Positions 49,362 to 58,463 of a stretch of DNA of 64,000 bases are shown in pieces. Origin of the DNA: an uncultured Porphyromonadaceae bacterium (lineage in GTDB: Bacteria > Bacteroidota > Bacteroidia > Bacteroidales > Muribaculaceae). Below the pieces are notes generated by a model. The model saw only the letters and a program-made list of their open reading frames with translations. It was not told the origin of the DNA and made no database searches. The translations under genes and the position numbers were made by a program. The first letter of the stretch is position 1; each line of letters opens with the position of its first letter. The stretch spans positions 62,001 through 126,000 of the forward strand of contig CAMWNH010000001.1 of the NCBI GenBank assembly GCA_947175605.1. The letters run 5' to 3'.

Positions 49362-52157
49362 TCAGTGGGCTTCGAGCCAGTTTGAGGCTACGCCGGATGA
49401 TACTTCCAGTGGCACGCGGCATTCGGGGAAGGCGTGTTCCATCTCCTCCGTGACCATACGCTGCAGGGTGGGGAGCTCCTCGGGCACGACATCGAACACG
49501 AGTTCGTCGTGCACCTGAAGAATCATGCGCGAGCGCAGTCCCATCTCGCCGATGCGACGGTAGATGCGCACCATTGCTATCTTGATAATGTCGGCTGCCG
49601 AGCCCTGCAGCGGAGCGTTCACGGCATTTCGCTCGGCATACCCGCGCACCACGCTGTTGCGCGAATTTATGTCGGGCAGATAGCGTTTACGCCCGAGAAT
49701 AGTCGATACGAATCCGTCCTCGCGTGCACGCTCGATGGCCTCGTTGATGTATTTCTCCACATCCGGATAGCTGCGCAGATAGCCGTCGATGAGTGCCTTG
49801 GCTTCCGAACGCGGAATGCCCAGACGCTCCGAGAGTCCGAAGGCGCTGATGCCGTAAATGATGCCGAAATTGGCGGTCTTGGCATTGCGGCGCTGCTCAT
49901 CGCTCACCTCGGCCAGCGGGAGGTGGTATATCTTGGCCGCCGTGGCGCGGTGGATATCCTCGCCGGAATGGAATGCTTCGAGCATGCCGGGATCGCCCGA
50001 GAAGTGGGCCATGAGGCGCAGTTCGATCTGCGAGTAGTCCGCCGAGAGCATGACATGACCGGGATCGGGTATGAAGGCCCGCCGTATCTCGCGTCCGTCG
50101 GCCGTGCGGATGGGGATGTTCTGGAGGTTGGGGTTGGTGGACGATATGCGTCCTGTTGCCGTCACCGTCTGGTTGAAGGTGGTATGGATCTTGCCCGTAC
50201 GCGGATTCACCATGCGCGGGAGTGCCTCGACATAGGTGGAGAGCAGCTTGCGCAGCCCGCGGATATCAAGTATGATCTGCACCAGCGGCACTGTGGCCTT
50301 GTATTTTTCGAGCACTTCCTCGGTTGTACTCCACGCGCCGCCCTTGGTTTTCTTTGCTTTCGGGTCAATGCCAAGTTCGCCGAACAGCACCTGTCCGACC
50401 TGCGAGGGCGAGCCCGGGTTGAAGCTGTGTCCGGCTATTTCGAATGCCTGAGCCTCCAGCTCCGCTATGCGTTCAGATAAGCCTCCGGCCATGGCGTGCA
50501 ATACGTCCGAATCGATGCGCACACCGGTCCATTCCATCTCGGCCAATACGCGCACGAAAGGCAGCTCGACGTCGTCCAGCAGCGAAGTCTGGCCCTTCAT
50601 GGCAATCTCCGAGCGCAGCGGGGCCTCGAGCCGTAAGGTTGTCTCGGCCAGTTCGCTCATCAATGGTGCTGCCAGCTCGGGCGTCGAGGCAGCAGCGAGC
50701 TGCTTGCGCCTATCGGTAGCGCTCAGATCGTAGCCGGAGGTGCGGTAGCCCAGATAAATCATGGCCAGCGTGGGGATGTCGTGCTTCATTTCGGGAGCCA
50801 CGAGGTAATGGGCCACGGAGGTGTCGAACCAGGCCGTGCGTTTCCATTCCAGACCTTCGCGACGCAAGAGGATCATGTCGCGTTTCACATCGGCGCTGAC
50901 AAGCGTGAGCTCGGGGCTGTCGAGAAGCGTGCGCAGAGGTGCGAGAAGTTCTTTTCGGGTGGTGGCATCAGCGCCATGCAGGGTGATGTAGAGCGTTTCG
51001 TAAGCATCGCCTTCCTTGTGGCGGCATAGTGCCACACCGCGCAGGATGTCCGTGAAGGCCTCTTCGCCCGGAGCATCGGTAGCGATGGAGGTGGGGCGCC
51101 CATCGTGGAGCACGCGCTGCACGAAAGAGGCCACGGCAGCAGGTGCCGTGGTGATTTCAGCAGAGTCGATGGTGAAGGTCGCGGGCGCCGCGGGTTCCGG
51201 TTCCACGAGGTCGAACAGGCCGCCCAGAGATTCGGCGTGCTCTTCCTTTTTGGGCGCCGTGTCCTTTTTCGCAGGCGCCGGGCTTTCCAGTCCGAGCTTG
51301 GCGGCCATTGTGCGGAACTCGAGTTCGTTGAAGATGGCCGCGAGAGCCTCGCGGTCGGGCTCGCGCCTTGCGAAGTCCTCGGGCGCGATGTCCACGGGCA
51401 CATCGGTGCAGATGGTCACGAGCTCCTTCGACATGCGTATCTGCGCCTCGTTGTCTACGATTTTCTGTTTCAGGGCTCCTTTCAGGTCGGCCGTATGTGC
51501 CAGAAGATTTTCCACCGAGCCGAATTCGGCAATCAGTTTTGCGGCCGTCTTCTCGCCCACGCCGGGACAGCCGGGCACATTGTCCGAGGCGTCACCTTCG
51601 AGCGCCAGAAGGTCTATCACCTGTCGCGGCGAGGATATGCCGTAGCGCTCGCACACCTCGCGCGGAGTGCGGATCTCGAAGCCCTGTCCTCGCAGCGAGG
51701 GGCGGTACATGTAGACACGGTCCGTCACGAGCTGGCCATAGTCTTTGTCGGGCGTCATCATGTAGGTCGTGAAATCGGTAGTGCGTTCGGCTATGCGCGA
51801 GAGGGTGCCTATCACATCATCGGCTTCGTAGCCTGCAATTTCAACTGCAGGGATGCGATAAGCTTCCAGTATCCTGCGGATGAAGGGAATGGCCAGGGTT
51901 ATGTCCTCGGGCTGCTTGTCGCGTCCGGCCTTATATTCGGGGTACTGCTCGTGGCGGAATGTCTGTCCGTGGGCCGGATCGAAGCACACGCCGATGTATT
52001 CCGGATTCTCCTTGCGCAACACCTCTTCGAGGGTGTTGCAGAATCCGAATATGGCCGAAGTGTTGAGGCCGTATGAGGTCACGCGGGGCGAGCGTACGAG
52101 GGCATAGTATGCGCGGTAGATGAGCGCGTAGGCATCGAGTAGGAAGAATTTTGGCAC
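49362..52157 (-). CDS. polA: DNA polymerase I
   Basis: Repair and Okazaki-fragment polymerase, 931 aa. N-terminal 5' nuclease domain (1-290), a 3'-5' exonuclease-fold domain (about 335-530), and the polymerase domain with motif A D-Y-S-Q-I-E-L-R-L, motif B R-R-N-A-K-T-A-N-F-G-I-I-Y-G and motif C Q-V-H-D-E-L-V-F-D all intact. The exonuclease fold lacks key residues: the D-x-E of ExoI reads D361-A-P, and the Y-x3-D of ExoIII reads L499-M-S-E-L503. Proofreading is therefore probably absent. Divergent from recQ. Confidence 0.95.
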   Translation of the reverse strand: MPKFFLLDAYALIYRAYYALVRSPRVTSYGLNTSAIFGFCNTLEEVLRKENPEYIGVCFDPAHGQTFRHEQYPEYKAGRDKQPEDITLAIPFIRRILEAYRIPAVEIAGYEADDVIGTLSRIAERTTDFTTYMMTPDKDYGQLVTDRVYMYRPSLRGQGFEIRTPREVCERYGISSPRQVIDLLALEGDASDNVPGCPGVGEKTAAKLIAEFGSVENLLAHTADLKGALKQKIVDNEAQIRMSKELVTICTDVPVDIAPEDFARREPDREALAAIFNELEFRTMAAKLGLESPAPAKKDTAPKKEEHAESLGGLFDLVEPEPAAPATFTIDSAEITTAPAAVASFVQRVLHDGRPTSIATDAPGEEAFTDILRGVALCRHKEGDAYETLYITLHGADATTRKELLAPLRTLLDSPELTLVSADVKRDMILLRREGLEWKRTAWFDTSVAHYLVAPEMKHDIPTLAMIYLGYRTSGYDLSATDRRKQLAAASTPELAAPLMSELAETTLRLEAPLRSEIAMKGQTSLLDDVELPFVRVLAEMEWTGVRIDSDVLHAMAGGLSERIAELEAQAFEIAGHSFNPGSPSQVGQVLFGELGIDPKAKKTKGGAWSTTEEVLEKYKATVPLVQIILDIRGLRKLLSTYVEALPRMVNPRTGKIHTTFNQTVTATGRISSTNPNLQNIPIRTADGREIRRAFIPDPGHVMLSADYSQIELRLMAHFSGDPGMLEAFHSGEDIHRATAAKIYHLPLAEVSDEQRRNAKTANFGIIYGISAFGLSERLGIPRSEAKALIDGYLRSYPDVEKYINEAIERAREDGFVSTILGRKRYLPDINSRNSVVRGYAERNAVNAPLQGSAADIIKIAMVRIYRRIGEMGLRSRMILQVHDELVFDVVPEELPTLQRMVTEEMEHAFPECRVPLEVSSGVASNWLEAH

Positions 52158-52201
52158 GTCGGTAATGGAATTTTAGTTTTGGCGCTTGCGGGTTCGCATC
52201 G

Positions 52202-52242
52202 CAAAGATATAACAAATTATTCAAAAAATTGCTTTATCTTTG
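52202..52242. promoter_or_regulatory. Divergent polA/recQ promoter region
   Basis: TATCTTTG on the minus strand (plus 52202-52209) points to polA; TATCTTTG on the plus strand at 52235-52242 ends 5 nt before the recQ ATG. Neither has a perfect -33 TTTG at 20 nt. The 25 bases between are almost pure A/T. Confidence 0.55.
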
Positions 52243-52247
52243 TGGCT

Positions 52248-54095
52248 ATGATAGGGCAAAATACATCGGATACATCCATGACGGAGCTGCGCGAGCGCGC
52301 ACTGGCGCTTCTGCGGCGCTTCTATGGCTACAAGTCGTTCCGCCCGGGACAGTGGGGCGTGATCGAAGCAGTGATGTCGGGTCGCGATGCCGTGGTGCTA
52401 ATGCCCACTGGTGGCGGCAAGAGCATGTGCTATCAGATGCCTGCCCTTCTGGCATCCCGGGGATGCGTCGTGGTAGTGTCGCCGCTTATTGCGCTGATGA
52501 ACGATCAGGTGCAGGCTCTGACGGCCAACGGCATCCCTGCCGCGGCCGTGCATTCCAATAACCCGGACAGCTACAACCGCGAGGTGATGGACGGTGTTTA
52601 TGCGGGAAAAATCAAACTGCTATACATATCGCCGGAGCGTCTGATGGCCGATATCGACCGCTGGAGCCCCGATATGCCCGTGGCGATGTTTGCCATCGAC
52701 GAGGCTCACTGCATCTCGCAGTGGGGCCATGATTTCCGCCCGGTATACACCTCGCTCTCCGGCCTTAAGGAGAGGCGTCCCGATGTGCCGGTGCTTGCAC
52801 TTACGGCCACGGCCGACCGCCTGACGCGCGATGATATTGTGGCGCAGTTGCGCCTGCGGAATCCATACTGCTATCTCGGCTCTTTCGACCGTCCGAACCT
52901 CACGCTTCGGGCTTTTCCCAATCCGGGACCTGCAGGGCGTGTGCGCTATATCATCGATATGGTGCGTAAGTACCCGCAGGATTCGGGCATGGCCTACTGC
53001 CTGTCGAGGAAGTCGGCCGAGACGCTGGATGCCAAGTTGCGTGCGCGCGGCATACGGTCGTGCGTATATCACGCCGGGCTCGACCCGGCGGCCCGTGACG
53101 CCGCTCACAAGGCTTTTCTGAACGGGACGGTTCAGGTGGTGTGTGCCACGGTTGCCTTCGGCATGGGCGTGGACAAAGGCAATATTCGTTGGGTGGTGCA
53201 CAACAATATGCCGGCCAATATAGAGAGCTACTATCAGGAAATAGGCCGTGCGGGCCGCGACGGGCTTCCGGCCGAGGCGACTCTCTTCTACAGTTATGGC
53301 GATATCGTCACCTTGCGCCAGTTCATAGCCGAGAGCGGCCGTGTGGCTGTGAATCAGGAGAAGCTACGGCGTATGGATTCGTATGCACATTCAAGGGTGT
53401 GCCGCCGGCGCGTGTTGCTGAGCTATTTCAGCGAGGAGGCCGTGCACGACTGCGGCAACTGCGACATCTGTCTGAATCCGCCGGTGCGTTTCGACGGAAC
53501 GGTGCTTGCGCAGAAGGCGCTTTCAGGCGTGATGCGCACACAAGCATCAGTTGGCGTGTTTACGCTCGTCGATATTTTACGAGGCTCGCAGCGTCAGGAA
53601 ATACGCCAACGCGGTTTTGACCGCCTGAAGACCTTCGGCGTCGGTGCGGACCTAAGCCGGGAGGAGTGGATGGATTATCTGGGTCAGATGATCCAACTCG
53701 GGGTATTCGAGGTGGCGTATGAGCGCGGCAACGTATTGCGGCCCACCCCCTTGGGCATGCGCATACTGCGCGGAGAGGAGCAGCTGGAGCTTTCGCGCTA
53801 TGTGGATCCGCAGACAGCCGGAGAGCACGAAGCAGCCCGGGGGGCGCTTGCAGCGCGTGGCGCGGACCGCCCTGTAGATAAGGCTCTTGTGGAGTATCTG
53901 AAAGGCGTGCGCAAGGAGCTGGCCGCAGAGTATGGCTGCCCGGCATTCATGATTTTCTCGGATGCGACGCTCGAGGATCTCGCACGCCGTCGTCCGCGGA
54001 CAATGGACGAGCTGCTCGATGTGCACGGCGTGGGCGAGAAGAAAGCATCGCGCTTCGGACATCGGATGCTTCGGGCACTCGACGCGTACCGTTAA
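52248..54095 (+). CDS. recQ: ATP-dependent DNA helicase RecQ
   Basis: 3'-5' helicase of recombination and fork repair, 615 aa. Walker A M-P-T-G-G-G-K-S, D-E-A-H-C-I-S-Q-W-G-H-D-F-R-P (with the RecQ aromatic loop), motif VI Q-E-I-G-R-A-G-R-D-G, zinc-binding cysteines C-R-R-R...C-G-N-C-D-I-C, RQC winged helix and a C-terminal HRDC domain. The frame is open to 52179 but the ATG at 52248 is preferred: a -7 promoter box ends 5 nt before it, so codons further up would lie outside the transcript. Confidence 0.94.
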   Translation: MIGQNTSDTSMTELRERALALLRRFYGYKSFRPGQWGVIEAVMSGRDAVVLMPTGGGKSMCYQMPALLASRGCVVVVSPLIALMNDQVQALTANGIPAAAVHSNNPDSYNREVMDGVYAGKIKLLYISPERLMADIDRWSPDMPVAMFAIDEAHCISQWGHDFRPVYTSLSGLKERRPDVPVLALTATADRLTRDDIVAQLRLRNPYCYLGSFDRPNLTLRAFPNPGPAGRVRYIIDMVRKYPQDSGMAYCLSRKSAETLDAKLRARGIRSCVYHAGLDPAARDAAHKAFLNGTVQVVCATVAFGMGVDKGNIRWVVHNNMPANIESYYQEIGRAGRDGLPAEATLFYSYGDIVTLRQFIAESGRVAVNQEKLRRMDSYAHSRVCRRRVLLSYFSEEAVHDCGNCDICLNPPVRFDGTVLAQKALSGVMRTQASVGVFTLVDILRGSQRQEIRQRGFDRLKTFGVGADLSREEWMDYLGQMIQLGVFEVAYERGNVLRPTPLGMRILRGEEQLELSRYVDPQTAGEHEAARGALAARGADRPVDKALVEYLKGVRKELAAEYGCPAFMIFSDATLEDLARRRPRTMDELLDVHGVGEKKASRFGHRMLRALDAYR

Positions 54096-54670
54096 GTTAT
54101 CTGCAGATGGTCCATCACCGTGCCGGCGAATAGACGCTCTCCCATGCAGCGGAAGCCGCAGCTCTCGTATAGATGCCGGGCCTTGACGTTGTCTTTGTCG
54201 CACAGCAGGCCCAGGGGCTTTCCGGCAGCGCGGGCCCTGTTGCGAGCATCGTCTATCAGCGCTCGTCCTATGCCTTGCCCCCTGAACTCGGGGAGAACCA
54301 TCAACGTATCCAGATAGAATTCATCCGAGTCGGTCTCTCCGGGGAAGTTGTCCATTTCTTCGCTTGTCATTTTCCATCCCAAGGTGGTGCATGCCTCGTG
54401 GAAAAAGTGCACACGCAGACGCTTGAGCTCCGCGCCGTCATAGCTGACGCATACACCCATAGGCCGGCCGCTGTCGGTGCGGGCGATACGGGCGTTGGTG
54501 TAGGAATACTGTGTGTCCTTGCGGGAGGCAAGGCGCATGAAGAGGTCGTGAACATCCTCACGGCTGCATCTATCGCCGGCAAGACCGTCGGAGATCTCGT
54601 CTCCCACAGCCGCAAGTATAGCATCGGCAATCAGAGACGCATCCTCGGGGCTTGCATTCGCTATTTTCAT
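54092..54670 (-). CDS. GNAT-family N-acetyltransferase
   Basis: 192 aa. Acetyl-CoA-binding motif A at about residues 120-145: L-M-V-L-P-E-F-R-G-Q-G-I-G-R-A-L-I-D-D, followed by motif B N-V-K-A-R-H-L-Y-E-S-C-G-F. Substrate unknown; the N-terminal half (I-A-D-A-I-L-A-A-V-G-D-E) resembles small-molecule or ribosomal-protein acetyltransferases found in Bacteroidetes. Its stop overlaps the convergent recQ stop by 4 nt. Confidence 0.85.
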   Translation of the reverse strand: MKIANASPEDASLIADAILAAVGDEISDGLAGDRCSREDVHDLFMRLASRKDTQYSYTNARIARTDSGRPMGVCVSYDGAELKRLRVHFFHEACTTLGWKMTSEEMDNFPGETDSDEFYLDTLMVLPEFRGQGIGRALIDDARNRARAAGKPLGLLCDKDNVKARHLYESCGFRCMGERLFAGTVMDHLQIT

Positions 54671-54697
54671 GATATTGTGTGTTTGTCTACCGATAAG

Positions 54698-56286
54698 TTA
54701 TAGTACTTCCCAATGTCCGCCTTTATCCGGACCTACTCGCTTTATTCTCCTTGACTCTTTTAAAGATTTGATAATCTTCTTTACGCCCGATGGTGACATC
54801 TTAAGCTTTGTCGCCATTTCAGATATGGAGATTTTCGAATCGGCTTCTAAAAGTGAGATTAATTTCTGGCTACTCGTTAATGTTTTCTGGTTACTTAAGC
54901 CGGGTTCCTGGTTACTTTGATGCCTATTTTGGGTATACTCGTCTGTTTTCTGGTTACTTTTCTGGCCACGATGTATAGAATCTTGGTCGGTTTGAAATTT
55001 AGGAGGAGTGATCAAGGCATCGTAAAGTTCGAGCATGGCTTTTACGTCTTGTTCATGACCTCCGGTGGATAGTGTCAGTACTGTGCGGTCAACACCATCT
55101 TTGTGGGTTTCCTCAATAGTTACGGGCGTATGATAAACTTTTTCCCATTGTTTACATATACCACTCAGACCACTTCCGGCTCGTTCTCCGAAATCTATGA
55201 GAGAGAAGATTTTAAGCATTATGCCGTTACGTGGATCAGAGATACCGCCTTCGATAGCATCGGAAATGGAGATGCGCACTGTGCCGGGATTTGAGAGTCG
55301 ATACCCTTCTTCAGATTTATGGATAACCAGTCCCTGACGGCCATAAAAATCCGCGTGAACACAGGCATTAGTTAAAGCTTCACGTAATAGCTTGTGGATG
55401 GGGGTATCATCTACGCGAATATTACCTTTCAACACAAATGGAACCTTAAGCCCCTGTTGCATACGTCGCAGAACTTCAATCACAAAGTCGAATACATTGC
55501 CGCTCCAGTCACCGGATGTGGAGATAATACGGTCGGTCCAACGAGTTGCTCCCAAAGAGCGATTCTCTTGATAATCAAGAAAGTAATTTGGGAACTCACG
55601 TGTTATCTCATATTCGTAGCCGAACATCAACAGTCCAGCGGCCGTGGGATGGTATTTACCATCTTCGCCGATTCCGATAGCCCCGATTTTACGTAAAAAC
55701 ATTTCATCGTCCTCGTTGTTCCAGAGATGGTTCGTATGAGAGGAACGGAAAAAGTTACGATAGCCTTTGATTGTATCCTTACAGAATACCGACATATCCA
55801 TTTTCTCAAGGACCTTTGCATCTTGAGTGACATAAGCGGCATCACGAAACATGAGCGACATTTCATCGAGTGAGCAATGATAATCACCTTCATGGTTGCG
55901 ACGGTAGGTGCCCGATTTAGGGTCCATACCGACATAGACCGGTCGAGCCATGCGTTCAGCGCGAGGAACGTGAATAACAAGTATATTTTTACCGTCAATC
56001 ACCTCCGTCTGAACCATATTATGGGTAATGATGTTTGCGCTTATCTTTTGACGATTGTTGACCATGTTCCAGAAATCTTTCTCCAACTTCTCAATATCGA
56101 CATCTTCAGGCACAAGCTTTCCGTCCTTTTCCTCCCTTACGCCGAGCAGAATGACACCGATCGGTATTGGCAAAGGCCGAATAGGTCTCCCAAAATGATC
56201 CTGGGAAACCGCCTTTTTGCCTCCTTGGCTTCGAGTTGATTATGTTCTCGGTATTCTGCTAACTTGCTTAAATCGAATTCTGCCAT
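54698..56286 (-). pseudogene. AlbA_2-domain transcriptional regulator, broken by two frameshifts
   Basis: The intact family has an N-terminal Schlafen AlbA_2 domain, an ATPase-like middle part and a C-terminal winged helix. Coding starts at the ATG at 56286 (M-A-E-F-D-L-S-K-L-A-E-Y-R-E). After L-E-A-K-E-A-K an extra A in a run of five (about 56210-56217) shifts the frame; the lost frame reads G-G-F-P-G-S-F-W-E-T-Y-S-A-F-A-N-T-D. Two bases are then missing at about 56158-56162, before G-V-I-L-L-G-V-R-E-E. The rest (to 54698, 491 codons from an internal ATG at 56173) is open, with N-x-Q-K repeats and a winged helix (S-I-S-E-M-A-T-K-L-K-M). AT-rich, likely imported. Confidence 0.75.
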
Positions 56287-56415
56287 GATTATGAGTCTAT
56301 TTAAATGCAAAGATAGTAAAAAACATCCGCGCAGGTCCAACAGGCAATAGCAAAATTAAGATATACTGAATTGATGTGTGAAAATTCGCGAAAAGTGCGG
56401 ATTTTTAAAGATTTA

Positions 56416-56447
56416 TTTGGTGGTGTGCGGGGAAAAACGTATCTTTG
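56416..56447 (+). promoter_or_regulatory. rpsA promoter
   Basis: TTTG at 56416-56419, 20 nt, TATCTTTG at 56440-56447: full consensus. Leader of about 70 nt to the ATG at 56521. Confidence 0.8.
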
Positions 56448-56460
56448 CGCCGCAAAGCGT

Positions 56461-56479
56461 CCGGCCCTGTCGGGACCGG
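56461..56479 (+). other. Hairpin in the rpsA leader
   Basis: CCGG-CCC-TGTC-GGG-A-CCGG forms a stable stem about 10 nt into the transcript. S1 represses its own synthesis in other bacteria; this could be part of such a control, but that is inference. Confidence 0.35.
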
Positions 56480-56520
56480 GCTAAGCGAATTAATAAACCC
56501 TATTTACTAACTAATTTTAA

Positions 56521-58305
56521 ATGACAGAATTGAAAAATTCTCCCATCGAAGATTTCGACTGGGCAGCGTATGAGAACGGTGAAACCGTCGCCGACCAGAG
56601 CCGCGAACAGGTCACCAAAGCTTATGAGGATTCCCTCAACTCCGTGAAGGACAAGGAAGTGATCGAAGGTACGATCATCGCCCTGAACAAGCGCGAAGCC
56701 GTTGTGAACATCGACTACAAGTCGGACGGCATCATCCCCATGAGCGAATTCCGCTACAATCCCGACATCAAGGTCGGCGACAAGGTGGAAGTGTTCATCG
56801 AGAACCAGGAAGACAAGAAGGGCCAGCTGATCCTGAGCCACAAAAAGGCTCGCGCAGCCCGCTCCTGGGACCGCATCAACGCCGCTCTCGAGAACAACGA
56901 CATCATCCAGGGCTACATCAAGTGCCGCACCAAGGGCGGTATGATCGTGGACGTGTTCGGTATCGAGGCTTTCCTCCCCGGCTCGCAGATCGACGTGAAG
57001 CCCATCCGCGACTACGACGTGTTCGTGGGCAAGACCATGGAATTCAAGGTTGTGAAGATCAACGAAGAGTTCAAGAACGTGGTTGTATCGCACAAGGCGC
57101 TCATCGAAGCCGAACTGGAGGCTCAGAAGCGCGAAATCATCTCTCACCTCGAAAAGGGTCAGGTGCTCGAAGGCACCGTCAAGAACATCACTTCCTATGG
57201 TGTGTTCATCGACCTGGGCGGTGTGGACGGTCTTATCCACATCACCGACCTTTCCTGGGGCCGCGTAAATCATCCCTCGGAAGTTGTGGAACTCGAGCAG
57301 AAGCTCAACGTTGTTATCCTCGACTTCGATAACGAGAAGAAGCGCATCGCTCTGGGTCTCAAGCAGCTCTTCCCCCATCCCTGGGAGGCTCTCAACCCCG
57401 ACCTCAAGGTTGGCGACCGCGTGAAGGGTAAGGTAGTCGTTATGGCTGACTACGGCGCATTCCTCGAAGTTGCTCCCGGCGTCGAAGGTCTCATCCACGT
57501 CAGCGAAATGTCGTGGAGCCAGCACCTCCGCAGCGCTCAGGACTTCCTCAAGGTTGGCGACGAGGTTGAAGCACAGATTCTTACGCTCGACCGCAACGAC
57601 CGCAAGATGAGCCTCGGTATCAAGCAGCTCAAGAAGGATCCCTGGGAAGACATCGACACCAAGTATGCCATCGGCAGCCGCCACACGGCCAAGGTGCGCA
57701 ACTTCACCAACTTCGGTGTGTTCGTTGAGATTGAAGAGGGCGTTGACGGCCTCATCCACATCTCCGACCTCTCCTGGACCAAGAAGATCAAGCACCCCAG
57801 CGAATTCACGCAGATCGGTGCCGACATCGACGTTGAGGTTCTCAACATCGACAAGGACAACCGCCGTCTCTCTCTCGGCCACAAGCAGCTCGAGGAGAAT
57901 CCCTGGGATGTATTCGAAACCGTATTCACGAAGGATTCCGTACACGAAGGCACCATCGTCGAGATGCTTGAGAAGGGTGCTGTTGTAGCTCTGCCTTACG
58001 GTGTCGAGGGCTTCGCAACGCCCAAGCACCTTGTGAAGGAAGACGGCACCACCGCCAAGGTGGACGAGAAGCTCCCCTTCAAGGTTATCGAATTCAACAA
58101 GGACAACAAGCGCATCATCGTAAGCCACAGCCGCACCTTCGAGGATCCGGCTCGTGCAGAGAAGAGCGCAGAGCGCAAGGCTGCAAAGCGTCCCGCCAAG
58201 AAGCAGGAAGAGCCCGCTGCCGCTGCTCAGACTACTCCGCTGGAGAAGACCACGCTGGGCGATCTCGCTTCGCTGGCTGCTCTCAAGGAGAAGCTGTCCA
58301 AGTAA
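56521..58305 (+). CDS. rpsA: 30S ribosomal protein S1
   Basis: mRNA-binding ribosomal protein, 594 aa. Six S1 repeats are visible, each with a core such as G-V-F-I-D-L-G-G-V-D-G-L-I-H-I-T-D-L-S-W or G-A-F-L-E-V-A-P-G-V-E-G-L-I-H-V-S-E-M-S-W. An Ala/Lys-rich tail ends the protein. S1 is especially important in this phylum, where mRNAs mostly lack Shine-Dalgarno sequences. The start has the usual A/T-rich context and no SD. Confidence 0.97.
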   Translation: MTELKNSPIEDFDWAAYENGETVADQSREQVTKAYEDSLNSVKDKEVIEGTIIALNKREAVVNIDYKSDGIIPMSEFRYNPDIKVGDKVEVFIENQEDKKGQLILSHKKARAARSWDRINAALENNDIIQGYIKCRTKGGMIVDVFGIEAFLPGSQIDVKPIRDYDVFVGKTMEFKVVKINEEFKNVVVSHKALIEAELEAQKREIISHLEKGQVLEGTVKNITSYGVFIDLGGVDGLIHITDLSWGRVNHPSEVVELEQKLNVVILDFDNEKKRIALGLKQLFPHPWEALNPDLKVGDRVKGKVVVMADYGAFLEVAPGVEGLIHVSEMSWSQHLRSAQDFLKVGDEVEAQILTLDRNDRKMSLGIKQLKKDPWEDIDTKYAIGSRHTAKVRNFTNFGVFVEIEEGVDGLIHISDLSWTKKIKHPSEFTQIGADIDVEVLNIDKDNRRLSLGHKQLEENPWDVFETVFTKDSVHEGTIVEMLEKGAVVALPYGVEGFATPKHLVKEDGTTAKVDEKLPFKVIEFNKDNKRIIVSHSRTFEDPARAEKSAERKAAKRPAKKQEEPAAAAQTTPLEKTTLGDLASLAALKEKLSK

Positions 58306-58331
58306 TCTGACAGTCTCAGATAAAGGCCTAT

Positions 58332-58376
58332 ACGGGCGCCACATTTCCCATCGGGAGTTGTGGCGCCCGTTTTGTG
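58332..58376 (+). terminator. Terminator of rpsA
   Basis: ACGGGCGCCACA at 58332-58343 pairs with TGTGGCGCCCGT at 58359-58370, 12 bp perfect, followed by TTTGTG. Confidence 0.85.
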
Positions 58377-58407
58377 ATTTCGCGCTTGGCGATTTTAGTC
58401 GGGGAGG

Positions 58408-58439
58408 CTTGGTTTTGGTTTTTGAACTATGTATATTTG
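58408..58439 (+). promoter_or_regulatory. Promoter of the amidase gene
   Basis: CTTG at 58408-58411, 20 nt, TATATTTG at 58432-58439; 24 nt before the ATG at 58464. Confidence 0.6.
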
Positions 58440-58463
58440 CACTATAATTCAAAATCCGTGACC

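Noticed and set aside
54880-54965. Short repeats TGGTTACTT in three copies
   Set aside because: They encode the N-Q-K/E repeats in the linker of the broken AlbA-type gene and need no separate explanation.
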